Source of the DNA: Arthrobacter sp. CAN_C5
GTDB lineage: Bacteria > Actinomycetota > Actinomycetes > Actinomycetales > Micrococcaceae
DNA length: 64,000 bases
Direction: 5' to 3'
Assembly (NCBI RefSeq): GCF_017875735.1
Contig: NZ_JAGGMZ010000001.1
Coordinates: forward strand, 3,596,001 to 3,660,000
A program made the position numbers and the translations under genes. Below, piece after piece: positions 9,426 to 19,008 of the stretch. Under the pieces are notes generated by a model that saw only the letters and a program-made list of their open reading frames with translations, did not search any database and had not been told where the DNA came from. Every line of letters begins with the position of its first letter. The first letter of the stretch is position 1.

Positions 9426-9445
9426 ACCAACTCCTGAGGCCGAGG

Positions 9446-9511
9446 CGGGGCCACGGGGCTGGGTCACGGGCGGGGCCACGGGGCTGGGTCACGGGCGGGG
9501 TCACGGGGCTA
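9446..9511. repeat. 25-bp tandem repeat, about 2.6 copies
   Basis: Two identical 25-bp units (9446-9470 and 9471-9495, starting CGGGGCCACGGGGCTGGG) are followed by a partial third unit. The array lies in the 240-bp gap between the VOC gene and the DUF4916 gene. The rest of that gap shows a TATAAA box just before the next gene and nothing else recognisable. Confidence 0.85.
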
Positions 9512-9665
9512 AGGCGATTACCCTCCGGCTGACCCGGCGATTGTCCCGTCAGCACCCAACGGCACCCGGTTGCGGGGGTTAACGGTCGTGTCATCAGATT
9601 CAGCCAATGGCCGAAGCGCAGCGCGCCGTCCGCCGTCGTGCCCGTGTCTGCTATAAAACAAAGGT

Positions 9666-10205
9666 ATGAACGTTCGCACACCAGACCCCAATCCCGGGTG
9701 GCTTTCGGAAGATGACCTCTACGAAGCCCGCCGCCGCCTACCCATGGTGTATGTGGAGGCCGTTCCGGTGCGCTGCGACTCACTCGGCTACGTGACCGAG
9801 GTGGGGTTGCTGCTGCAGGCGAACGACCAGGGCGAGATGGTCAGGACGTTCGTGTCCGGCAGGGTCATGTATCGGGAAACCATCCGCGCGGCGCTGGTCC
9901 GCCACCTGGAGAAGGACCTGGGACCGTTCGCCCTCCCCCAGCTGCCACCCTGCCCGGTCCCCTTTACCGTCGCCGAGTATTTCCCGTCGCCGTCCGAAAC
10001 CGGGATGACCGACGACCGACAGCACGCCGTCGCCCTCGCCTACCTGATTCCCGTCACCGGGGAATGCCAGCCCCGGCAGGACGCCCTTGAACTCTCCTGG
10101 ATGACACCCGATGAGGCGTTGAGCCCAGGCGTGCAGTCCGAGTTCTCCGGCGGACGCGGCGGACTGCTCCGCCAGGCACTGGCCTACGCCGGTTGGGGAC
10201 GCTAA
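9666..10205 (+). CDS. NUDIX-related DUF4916 family protein
   Basis: A 179-residue protein resembling the actinobacterial family often labelled 'NUDIX hydrolase family protein (DUF4916)'. It opens NPGWLSEDDLYEARRRLPMV and contains VEAVPVRCD and EVGLLLQ strands, but no complete Nudix box (GX5EX7REUXEEXGU) is visible: MYRETIRAALVRHLEKDLG only loosely occupies that place. Catalysis on nucleoside diphosphates is therefore doubtful. TATAAA lies a few bases upstream and AAAGG directly abuts the ATG. The next gene starts 3 bp after its stop, so they form a unit. Confidence 0.7.
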   Translation: MNVRTPDPNPGWLSEDDLYEARRRLPMVYVEAVPVRCDSLGYVTEVGLLLQANDQGEMVRTFVSGRVMYRETIRAALVRHLEKDLGPFALPQLPPCPVPFTVAEYFPSPSETGMTDDRQHAVALAYLIPVTGECQPRQDALELSWMTPDEALSPGVQSEFSGGRGGLLRQALAYAGWGR

Positions 10206-10208
10206 GCG

Positions 10209-11060
10209 GTGAACGAATCCCGGAAGCCGACGCGGGTGCGTCGGCTTAACGCCGAGGCCGTCGCCGCCGGTCACCACATCATTGGCCCCGACGGCACGGA
10301 CGCCGCCGAGGTGGTCGATACCGACATCGAGACGGATGACTACGGGACTCCCGCCGTCGTCGTCGCGACGCTCGATTCCGGAGACACCCTGCGGATCGCC
10401 ACGGGGTCACAGGTCCAGGTTGCTGTCGACGACCGTGAGGTCGCCGCCGGGTCCATCCCCGCCCAGGACGGGACCCCCGAGGCGGTGATCGCGCATGTCG
10501 TGTCGGTCCATCCCGAAAGCGAGCACCTTCAGGGCATCGCCGAACGCCTCACCCGCGGCATGAACTTCAAATCGGGAAGCAACCTGCAGGATGTGCACGA
10601 CCTCGCGTTGAGCCTCCTGGTGGATTTTGCCGACGTCGCCAACGCCCGGCGGGTCTGCGATCTGCTCACCCCGCTGCCCTTCGACGGAAACTTCGGTCGC
10701 TGGAAGTGGATTGAGGGCGCGCTGGCACTCGCGTCGTATCTGGCCTTCGACGACGGCGACACCGACCGCGCGGAGACCTACTCGGCGTCGCTCCGGACTG
10801 CCGACGACGCCGAAACCGATCCGCTCAAGGCCAAGCTCGCGGCGGCTGTCCGGCAGCGCCAGCTCAACGCACCCAACCTCTACGATCCGGAGATCAACCG
10901 GGCAGCAGCGGCCGGCGATACGAGGGCCGAGAAGGACTGGCGGGTGGTGCGCCTCACCGCCCTCCTGTACCTGCGCTCGCACGGCGGGTCCGAGACATTG
11001 ACCGCCGAGGAGCTGGCCCGACGGATCCACAACGAACTCGTCGCAATCCGCGCACTGTAG
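10209..11060 (+). CDS. conserved hypothetical protein (DUF6707-like)
   Basis: A 283-residue acidic soluble protein with GTG start three bases after the preceding stop. The first 90 residues look like beta-rich sequence (HHIIGPDGTDAAEVVDTD, TLRIATGSQVQVAV); the remainder is helical, with a TPR-like feel around DLALSLLVDFADVANARRV and ALALASYLAFDDGDTDRA. I do not recognise a catalytic motif. It is read as a partner of the DUF4916 gene because of the tight spacing. Family name is from memory and should be treated as tentative. Confidence 0.6.
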   Translation: MNESRKPTRVRRLNAEAVAAGHHIIGPDGTDAAEVVDTDIETDDYGTPAVVVATLDSGDTLRIATGSQVQVAVDDREVAAGSIPAQDGTPEAVIAHVVSVHPESEHLQGIAERLTRGMNFKSGSNLQDVHDLALSLLVDFADVANARRVCDLLTPLPFDGNFGRWKWIEGALALASYLAFDDGDTDRAETYSASLRTADDAETDPLKAKLAAAVRQRQLNAPNLYDPEINRAAAAGDTRAEKDWRVVRLTALLYLRSHGGSETLTAEELARRIHNELVAIRAL

Positions 11061-11109
11061 GTAATTTTTCGCTCTGGAGCGGTAACACCCGCGGGAGTAG
11101 AGTGACGCC

Positions 11110-13183
<2,074 letters not shown>

Positions 13184-13204
13184 CACCGGCCTTTTCCACC
13201 CAGA

Positions 13205-13285
13205 AAAGTGGTCAACCGGCAGGGTCCGCCCCAGGAAAGTGGTCAACCGGCAGGGTCCGCCCCAGGAAAGTGGTCAACCGGCAGG
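13205..13285. repeat. 31-bp tandem repeat, about 2.6 copies, after tgt
   Basis: Units 13205-13235 and 13236-13266 are identical (AAAGTGGTCAACCGGCAGGG followed by TCCGCCCCAGG), and a third is cut at 13285. The core AAAGTGG reappears inverted in the 31-bp array at 14468-14560, on the other side of the AbiEi-like gene. Confidence 0.9.
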
Positions 13286-13408
13286 TCAGTGGTCAGGCAA
13301 CGGCGTTCCTGCACGGTCAGCACTTTTCGCTCAGACACCTGCCCCCTATGAGACTCCAGCGCCCCGCGATTCGACTCACCGCCCCTCCACAGCCACCGAT
13401 CCCTTGGA

Positions 13409-13439
13409 GTTGTCCACATTTCCGGACCGGTCGGACAAC
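13409..13439. promoter_or_regulatory. inverted repeat upstream of AbiEi-like gene
   Basis: Perfect 7-bp arms GTTGTCC (13409-13415) and GGACAAC (13433-13439) enclose the smaller palindrome CCGGaCCGG. The element ends 29 bp before the start codon. AbiEi-type antitoxins autoregulate through such inverted repeats, so an operator is plausible, but this is inferred from position alone. Confidence 0.4.
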
Positions 13440-13468
13440 GCGGACCAGGACTGGCGCATGCTGGCTGC

Positions 13469-14425
13469 ATGAACATCCAATGCCCACCCTGGCTGACGGA
13501 CTCCCGGGCTCCCTGGACCACCGAGGAACTCGCTGACCGGTTGATCAGCGGTCGACAGGTGGCACGGCTAGTCCAGTCGGGAGACCTGGTGAGATTGCGT
13601 CGCGGGTGCTACATCCCCGGCCACTTCTGGGAGCAGCAGTCAGCCGAGACGCGGGCGTTACACCGCATTTACGCCCACCATCATTCGCGGCAGCGGGGTG
13701 CTCCGACACCGCCTGTGTACACCCACGTTTCGGCGGCACGGATTCACGGACTGCATTTGTGGAACGTGGACCACACCATCCATCTGGCTCAGAAGTACCC
13801 CACCTCGGCACACGGTCCCGCTGCGGACGTCAGAGCCCATTGCTCACCATTGGAACCCGAGGAGATCACGTACCGGCAGAATCTTCGCGTGACGACCCTG
13901 GAACGCACTGCAGTGGATTGCGCGCGAGTCCTCTCCTATCAGAAGGCGCTCATCGTTGCGGACCACGCGCTGCGGCTCGGCGGCAGCCAGCCGCAGATGC
14001 AGGACATCGCTGGTCGCCTGGCAGGATGCAAAGGCGCAGCCAACGCGCGAAGGGTCACGGCGGACGCGAGCCCCCTGGCCGAGTCGCCAGGTGAGACCCT
14101 CTCCAGACACTTCATCAGGAAGATGCGGGTACCGATGCCCGAGCAGCAGGTACAGGTGCGGACCAGGCATGGCGACCATCGGCTGGATTTCGCCTGGCGT
14201 GAGTTGTTGCTGGCCCTTGAGTTCGACGGCCGGATCAAGTACTTCGCGTATGCGCCGACCGACGAGGTGCTCTTCGAAGAGCGCCGGCGGGAGAAGGCGC
14301 TGATGGAGGACGGCTGGCAGTTCGTTCGTCTTGAATGGGCAGACCTGTTTCGGGAGGCCAAACTGAGGCGACGGATCGCCAACGCCCTGCACCGGGCCAG
14401 CCTGCTCCGCCGGAAAAGTGCTTGA
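13469..14425 (+). CDS. AbiEi-like wHTH domain / DUF559 nuclease-fold fusion protein
   Basis: A 318-residue protein of the abundant actinobacterial family named after AbiEi antitoxins. Residues 15-60 form a winged-helix (WTTEELADRLISGRQVARLV, then LVRLRRGCYIPGHFW). The middle holds YTHVSAARIHGLHLW and TTLERTAVDCAR, both typical of the family. The C-terminal 110 residues resemble the Vsr-like DUF559 fold: HRLDFAWRELLLALEFDG, with Asp/Glu in a nuclease-like arrangement and EKALMEDGWQFVRLEW. No AbiEii toxin gene follows. The gene lies between tgt and the queuosine-precursor transporter gene and is flanked by two 31-bp tandem arrays, so it may be an insertion. Activity is unknown. Confidence 0.7.
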   Translation: MNIQCPPWLTDSRAPWTTEELADRLISGRQVARLVQSGDLVRLRRGCYIPGHFWEQQSAETRALHRIYAHHHSRQRGAPTPPVYTHVSAARIHGLHLWNVDHTIHLAQKYPTSAHGPAADVRAHCSPLEPEEITYRQNLRVTTLERTAVDCARVLSYQKALIVADHALRLGGSQPQMQDIAGRLAGCKGAANARRVTADASPLAESPGETLSRHFIRKMRVPMPEQQVQVRTRHGDHRLDFAWRELLLALEFDGRIKYFAYAPTDEVLFEERRREKALMEDGWQFVRLEWADLFREAKLRRRIANALHRASLLRRKSA

Positions 14426-14467
14426 CCCGCAGACGAGTGGCCGCCCCACCACTCGTCTGCGGCTTCG

Positions 14468-14560
14468 GCACTTTTCCGGCGGTTCGTTCGCGGCTCCGGC
14501 ACTTTTCCGGCGGTGCGTTCGCGGCTCCGGCACTTTTCCGGCGGTGCGTTCGCGGCTCCG
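14468..14560. repeat. 31-bp tandem repeat, three copies, before yhhQ terminus
   Basis: Three units, 14468-14498, 14499-14529 and 14530-14560, each start GCACTTTTCCGGCGG and end CGCGGCTCCG, with one T/G difference in the first. It lies between the AbiEi-like gene and the 3' end of the convergent transporter gene. Period equals that of the array at 13205-13285. Confidence 0.9.
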
Positions 14561-14569
14561 CGGGCGCTC

Positions 14570-15292
14570 CTAGGAGGCGGCGTAGCTTGGCTCGCGTTGT
14601 TTGATCCAGCGGATGACCATCGCGGTGACTGGCACAAACAGGACCTCGATCAAGGTCTTGTAGAGGAACCCGAACAGCAGGTAGTTCAGGAACCCACCGA
14701 AGGTGGTGATGCCGATGACCGATGCGGCGATGGCGCAGAAGATCAGGGTGTCGGCGAACTCACCGACCACCGTGGAACCGAGCAGGCGGCCCACCAGGCC
14801 ACGCTCACCGAACCGGCCCTTCAGCCTGACCAGCACCCAGGCGTTGAGGGTCTGACCCACGGCGAAGGCGAGCAGCGAGGCCAGGACAATCAATGGCACC
14901 GGCCCGAGCGCCCCCTCAATCGCGGCCTGCTTTGACGTGCCGAAGTCGTCGTCGAATCCGGGGAGCGCGATGATGATCAGGTAGCAGAGCGACGCGAAGG
15001 CCGACAACAGGAACGTCACCACAATGGCGAGGCGTGCGGCCTTGAACCCGTACACCTCGCTGATCACGTCACCCAGGATGTAGGCGAGCGGGAAGAGGAA
15101 GAACCCGCCATCGGTGATGATGCTGAAGCCGTCGAAGAGCGGTCCGATCACCACGCCCTTGGAGGCACCAATGTTGGACAGCAGGACGACGACGGCGAGG
15201 GTCGCCAGCATGATGGCGAAGTAGGTACTCCCGGAGGAGGCAAATTTGGCGCGGGTTTTTTCCTGCAGTTGAGTCAACGTCATCTCATTCAT
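14570..15292 (-). CDS. yhhQ: queuosine precursor transporter (YhhQ/DUF165)
   Basis: A 240-residue integral membrane protein with six hydrophobic segments. Family hallmarks: AYILGDVISEVYGFKAAR after the second segment, and LGSTVVGEFADTLIFCAIA later. YhhQ imports preQ0/preQ1 (or queuine) for queuosine in tRNA. Together with tgt 1.4 kb away on the other side of the AbiEi-like gene, it indicates salvage rather than de novo synthesis; no queCDEF genes are visible in this window. ATG at 15292 is used; a second ATG three codons later is also possible, and no Shine-Dalgarno is evident. Confidence 0.92.
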   Translation of the reverse strand: MNEMTLTQLQEKTRAKFASSGSTYFAIMLATLAVVVLLSNIGASKGVVIGPLFDGFSIITDGGFFLFPLAYILGDVISEVYGFKAARLAIVVTFLLSAFASLCYLIIIALPGFDDDFGTSKQAAIEGALGPVPLIVLASLLAFAVGQTLNAWVLVRLKGRFGERGLVGRLLGSTVVGEFADTLIFCAIAASVIGITTFGGFLNYLLFGFLYKTLIEVLFVPVTAMVIRWIKQREPSYAAS

Positions 15293-15428
15293 CGAAGTGG
15301 TTCGCGAACGCTTTTGGTCCGCTGTATTAGCACTGATGCCCGGCTGCCCCCGGGCAGTTCAATTCTGCCACGGTCGGCGGGCGGAGCCTGAACTGGCCGC
15401 CCCGACAGAAAATGGGCAGACTGTACAA

Positions 15429-16253
15429 ATGTCGCAAACTAACCCTGCCCCAGTCGTGACGCTCACCATCGCCGGATCCGAAGCCACCGGCGGCGCCGGC
15501 GCCCAGGCGGATCTGAAGACCTTCCAGGAGTTGGGGGTATACGGAGTTGCGGCCCTGACCTGCATTGTCTCGTTCGACCCGAAGGACAACTGGAATCACC
15601 GTTTCGTCCCGGTGGAGCCACAGGTCATCGCCGACCAGCTGGAAGCGGTGCAGACCTGCCACCCGCTGGAAACCGTCAAGATCGGGATGCTCGGCACCCC
15701 GGCCACCATCGACACCGTCGCTACGGCGCTGAAGTCGCAGCCGTGGCGGAATATCGTGCTGGACCCGGTGCTGATCTGCAAGGGGCAGGAACCGGGCGCC
15801 GCACTCGACACCGATCAGGCGCTGAAGGCGCACATCCTTCCGCTGGCGAGTGTCGTCACTCCCAACCACTTCGAAGCCGAATCGCTCTCCGGCATGTCCA
15901 TCAACAGCATTGAGGATCTGCAGGAAGCGGCGAAACGGATTCACGAGTTTAGCGGCGCCGTCGTCGTCGCCAAGGGCGGAATCCGGCTGGAGGGCGAGAA
16001 CGCCGTCGACGTGTACTACGACGGCACCACCCTTGAGCTGCTGAGCGCCCCGAAGGTGGGCGACGTGGCGGTGAGCGGCGCGGGCTGCACCCTCGCTGCG
16101 GCCATCGCCGCCGAACTGTCCAAGGGCGCGACCCCGCTGGACGCGGCCCGCACCGCCAAGGCGTTTGTCACCAGGGCTATCCAGAACCGGCTTTCCTCGC
16201 ACGCACCGTTCGACGCCGTCTGGCAGGGCGGCGCCGCCGGGACCTCCGCATGA
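15429..16253 (+). CDS. pdxK: pyridoxal/pyridoxine kinase (PdxK, ThiD-like ribokinase fold)
   Basis: A 274-residue ribokinase-fold kinase closest to the Bacillus PdxK/ThiD group. It opens TLTIAGSEATGGAGAQADLK, has KTFQELGVYGVAALT, DPVLICKG, and the anion-hole GAGCTLAAAIAAELSKGA near the C-terminus with Cys in the ThiD/PdxK style. It would phosphorylate B6 vitamers (and perhaps hydroxymethylpyrimidine). The frame is open upstream, but the ATG at 15429 gives the usual N-terminus; spacing CAGACT-N6-ATG suggests a leaderless start. Its stop overlaps the next gene by four bases (ATGA). Confidence 0.85.
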   Translation: MSQTNPAPVVTLTIAGSEATGGAGAQADLKTFQELGVYGVAALTCIVSFDPKDNWNHRFVPVEPQVIADQLEAVQTCHPLETVKIGMLGTPATIDTVATALKSQPWRNIVLDPVLICKGQEPGAALDTDQALKAHILPLASVVTPNHFEAESLSGMSINSIEDLQEAAKRIHEFSGAVVVAKGGIRLEGENAVDVYYDGTTLELLSAPKVGDVAVSGAGCTLAAAIAAELSKGATPLDAARTAKAFVTRAIQNRLSSHAPFDAVWQGGAAGTSA

Positions 16254-17710
16254 GGGTAGCCATCCTGGGTGACATCGGGCAGCACGTCTACCACGTGGGC
16301 GATGACGCGATGACCCATGCCGCTGTCGATGAGCTCGCTGCACGGGGCGTCAACGACGTCGTGCTGCTGAGCCGGAACGTTGAGGACACCACCGTGCGGT
16401 TCGGCACGGACGCCGCCCCGACGATCGAATTCCCGTGGCCGTACGCCGACTACCAGCGATACCTGACCGACATTCGGTCTTTCCTGGCCGGCAAGCCGCA
16501 CGGGCTCGCACCGGATGACCAGGTCCACCGCCTGATCGACACGCTCAGCGGCTGCGATGCGGTGCTGATCGCTGGCGGGGGCAACATGAACTCCGTGTAC
16601 GGCTGGCTGCTGTACGAGCGGGCGGCAGTAGTTGAGATTGCCCACCACCTCGGCAAGGCCGTGGTGATTGCCGGCCAGACCATCGGCCCCCTGCTCTACG
16701 GTGCCGACCGCGATGTCGCAGCACGCATGCTTTCCCGCGCCGCGCTGGTGGGTGCGCGGGAGGACAGTTCGCTAATACTGGGCCGTGCGCTGGCGGGTGC
16801 CACCGTGGTCCCCTGCCTCGACGACGCGTCGTTTCTCGCCACCACCACCCCAGACGCAGCCCCATCAGACACCGCACCGCCAGCGGACTCCTACCTGGTG
16901 GGGACCTTTTCGGGAAGCACCGGTGCCTGCCCCCGCGGTCAGTTCGTGGCCGCGGCCGCGAAGATCCTGGACGACGCCGCGGAGCTTTCCGGCTTGCCCG
17001 TCCTCCTCCTGCCCCATATGGCGGTGGAAGGCGAGGGTGGTGTCGACGAAACGCTCCACTCCGAGATTGCGGCGGCGATGACCGCCCGGGTCGAGTCACG
17101 GCACATCGCGTCCGCCCGCGACACAGCGGCCCTGACCGCACGGGCAGCACTTGTGATCGCCTCGCGCTATCACCCGGTGGTGTTTGCCCTCGACGGCGGT
17201 GTCCCGACGGTCGCCCTGTCCCTCGATGAGTACAGCGATGTCCGGCTGCGCGGGGCAATGGCCAACTGGGGGCTCGCCGACTTCGCGCTGCCTTTGCCAT
17301 CGCTCCTGGCCGGATCGGTCGGAGCCGCCATCCGCGAAGCCTGGCAGCGCCGCGACGAGATAGCCGCCCACGTGCACTCTCTTCACCCCCGGAAGGTCGC
17401 GGAATCCGCCGCCTGGTGGGACCTGGTGGTCCGGGCCCTGCAGGGGCTGGAAGTGGAAGCCCCGACACCGGACCCGGGGCACCGGCTGGAGGTGGAGGGG
17501 TCCTGGGCCTCCGACGCCGGAGCAGCGAGGGTGGTCTTCCTGCCCATGTCCGCCGAGCTCGGCGAGCTGCGCAAGGTCCGCGAGGATCTCGAGGGCCAGG
17601 CGTCCGCCGCCCGCGCCGAGCTGCAGGGATGGTTCAACTCCAGCAGCTTCACGCTGGTTCGCAAGCTTGCCTCATTACGATCGCGGCTGCGCCCGCGCCG
17701 AAACCCCTAA
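16250..17710 (+). CDS. polysaccharide pyruvyl transferase family protein
   Basis: A 486-residue cytoplasmic enzyme of the PF04230 family (which includes CsaB), expected to transfer pyruvate from phosphoenolpyruvate to a glycan as a ketal. Seen: N-terminal Rossmann-like ILGDIGQHVYHVGDDAMTHA, the glycine-rich AVLIAGGGNMNSVYGW, and the C-terminal block LVIASRYHPVVFALDGGVP with the conserved RxH. A charged, partly coiled tail follows residue 440. It is translationally coupled to pdxK and lies nine bases before a GT2 gene. Two SLH-domain surface proteins follow, whose SLH domains classically bind pyruvylated wall polysaccharide; that link is inferred. Confidence 0.85.
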   Translation: MRVAILGDIGQHVYHVGDDAMTHAAVDELAARGVNDVVLLSRNVEDTTVRFGTDAAPTIEFPWPYADYQRYLTDIRSFLAGKPHGLAPDDQVHRLIDTLSGCDAVLIAGGGNMNSVYGWLLYERAAVVEIAHHLGKAVVIAGQTIGPLLYGADRDVAARMLSRAALVGAREDSSLILGRALAGATVVPCLDDASFLATTTPDAAPSDTAPPADSYLVGTFSGSTGACPRGQFVAAAAKILDDAAELSGLPVLLLPHMAVEGEGGVDETLHSEIAAAMTARVESRHIASARDTAALTARAALVIASRYHPVVFALDGGVPTVALSLDEYSDVRLRGAMANWGLADFALPLPSLLAGSVGAAIREAWQRRDEIAAHVHSLHPRKVAESAAWWDLVVRALQGLEVEAPTPDPGHRLEVEGSWASDAGAARVVFLPMSAELGELRKVREDLEGQASAARAELQGWFNSSSFTLVRKLASLRSRLRPRRNP

Positions 17711-17719
17711 GGACTGCCC

Positions 17720-18709
17720 GTGCCGACTGCACCCACACCGTCAGTAGCCATCATCATGCGGTCCCGGAACCGTTCGCTGCTACTGGACAGAGCCCTCCGG
17801 GACGTTCTCCAGCAGACGGTCACGGACTGGACCGTCGTCGTCGTCAATGACGGCGGCGACCGCGCCGAAGTGGACCCGGTCGTGGAGCGTCACCGCGCAC
17901 GTCTGGGCGACCGGTTACAGGTCATCCACCACGACACCTCCCTGGGGATGGAGGCCGCCTCCAACGCCGGAATCCGGGCGTCGGACTCCGAGTACATAGC
18001 CATCCACGACGACGACGACGAGTGGCACCCGACGTTCCTCGAACGCACCCTCGCGTACCTGGCCCAGCACGACGACGCCGGCGTTGCTGTGCGCACCGAG
18101 ATCGTGTTCGAGCGGATCACCGACGGGACCATCGAGGAGGTCAGCCGGGAGATTTTCCAGCCAGCGCTCAAGGCGGTCACCCTTTTCGACACCATCCGGC
18201 ACAACCGCTGCGTCCCCATTTCGGTGCTGTATCGCCGCGCGATTCACGATCAGATCGGCTATTACAACGAATCCCTCTCGGTAGTCGGTGACTGGGAATT
18301 CCAGCTCCGCCTGTTGCAGCAGCACACGCTGGGATTCATCGACGAGGTCCCGCTGGCCTACTGGAACCAACGCCGGGAGGCGATCGGAGATCTGGGCAAC
18401 AGTGTCATCGTCGAGGACTCCGAGCACAAACGACTGGACCAGAGTGTCCGCGAACACCACCTCAAGGAGCACGTCAGCCAGTCAGGCCTGGGCGCGGTGC
18501 TCTATCAGACGGCCTACCAGCAGCGGGAATTTGACCATCTGCACGAACGCCAGAACTACTCGGAGGACTTGCTACGGCAGATCCTCGAGACGAATCGTCA
18601 CCTCGTCGACCGCGTGCAGGTCCTCGAGCAGTCGATCAGCGACGCCAGCCTGGTCGCCCTGCTACGGCGCCGATACCGTCGATTGAAAGACCGCGCGCTC
18701 CGCCGCTAG
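17720..18709 (+). CDS. family 2 glycosyltransferase
   Basis: A 329-residue GT-A fold enzyme. The strand SVAIIMRSRNRSLLLDRAL begins the nucleotide-sugar domain, VVVVNDGG follows, and IHDDDDEWHPTFLERTLAYL carries the DXD-type metal site. The C-terminal region has coiled-coil character (HERQNYSEDLLRQILETN, VQVLEQSISDASL) and a basic tail, resembling the tail of the pyruvyl transferase upstream. It probably works on the same surface glycan. GTG at 17720 has AAGGA before it. A stem-loop followed by T-run ends the unit. Confidence 0.87.
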   Translation: MPTAPTPSVAIIMRSRNRSLLLDRALRDVLQQTVTDWTVVVVNDGGDRAEVDPVVERHRARLGDRLQVIHHDTSLGMEAASNAGIRASDSEYIAIHDDDDEWHPTFLERTLAYLAQHDDAGVAVRTEIVFERITDGTIEEVSREIFQPALKAVTLFDTIRHNRCVPISVLYRRAIHDQIGYYNESLSVVGDWEFQLRLLQQHTLGFIDEVPLAYWNQRREAIGDLGNSVIVEDSEHKRLDQSVREHHLKEHVSQSGLGAVLYQTAYQQREFDHLHERQNYSEDLLRQILETNRHLVDRVQVLEQSISDASLVALLRRRYRRLKDRALRR

Positions 18710-18753
18710 ACCCCCGATTCTGGTCACCAATTGTGTGACGCGATGCTGTTCTC

Positions 18754-18794
18754 AGGCAATTATCAGGAAATTGCCTAACTTAACTAAGTTTTTT
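18754..18794 (+). terminator. intrinsic terminator after GT2 gene
   Basis: Arms AGGCAATT (18754-18761) and AATTGCCT (18769-18776) are followed by the short palindrome AACTTA-AC-TAAGTT and six Ts. The low GC of this hairpin is unusual here. The remaining 200 bp up to the subtilase gene contain AGGAG five bases before its ATG and no other clear element. Confidence 0.6.
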
Positions 18795-19008
18795 GTGTGC
18801 TACCCGTTGACTTGTGACCCACTACACAGAAAAGTGGTGTGGGTGGAGGGGGCCGGGTGTCCGGCATCCACAGATCAACTACTGCTGACGCAACTTGTTC
18901 ACACCAGGAATGTCACTCACATCTGTCACGGCCGTGTCAGCAGTACTTGCGGGGAGCTAATCAAAGATCTCAGCGGGTGGCCATGACTGAGCCTCACTAA
19001 GGAGAAGT

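Noticed and set aside
13205..14560. 31-bp direct repeats as a CRISPR array
   Set aside because: The units abut without spacers, are only about three copies each, and no cas genes are present.
15293..15428. preQ1 riboswitch before yhhQ
   Set aside because: No short H-type pseudoknot or preQ1 core could be seen, and this class is not typical of actinobacteria.
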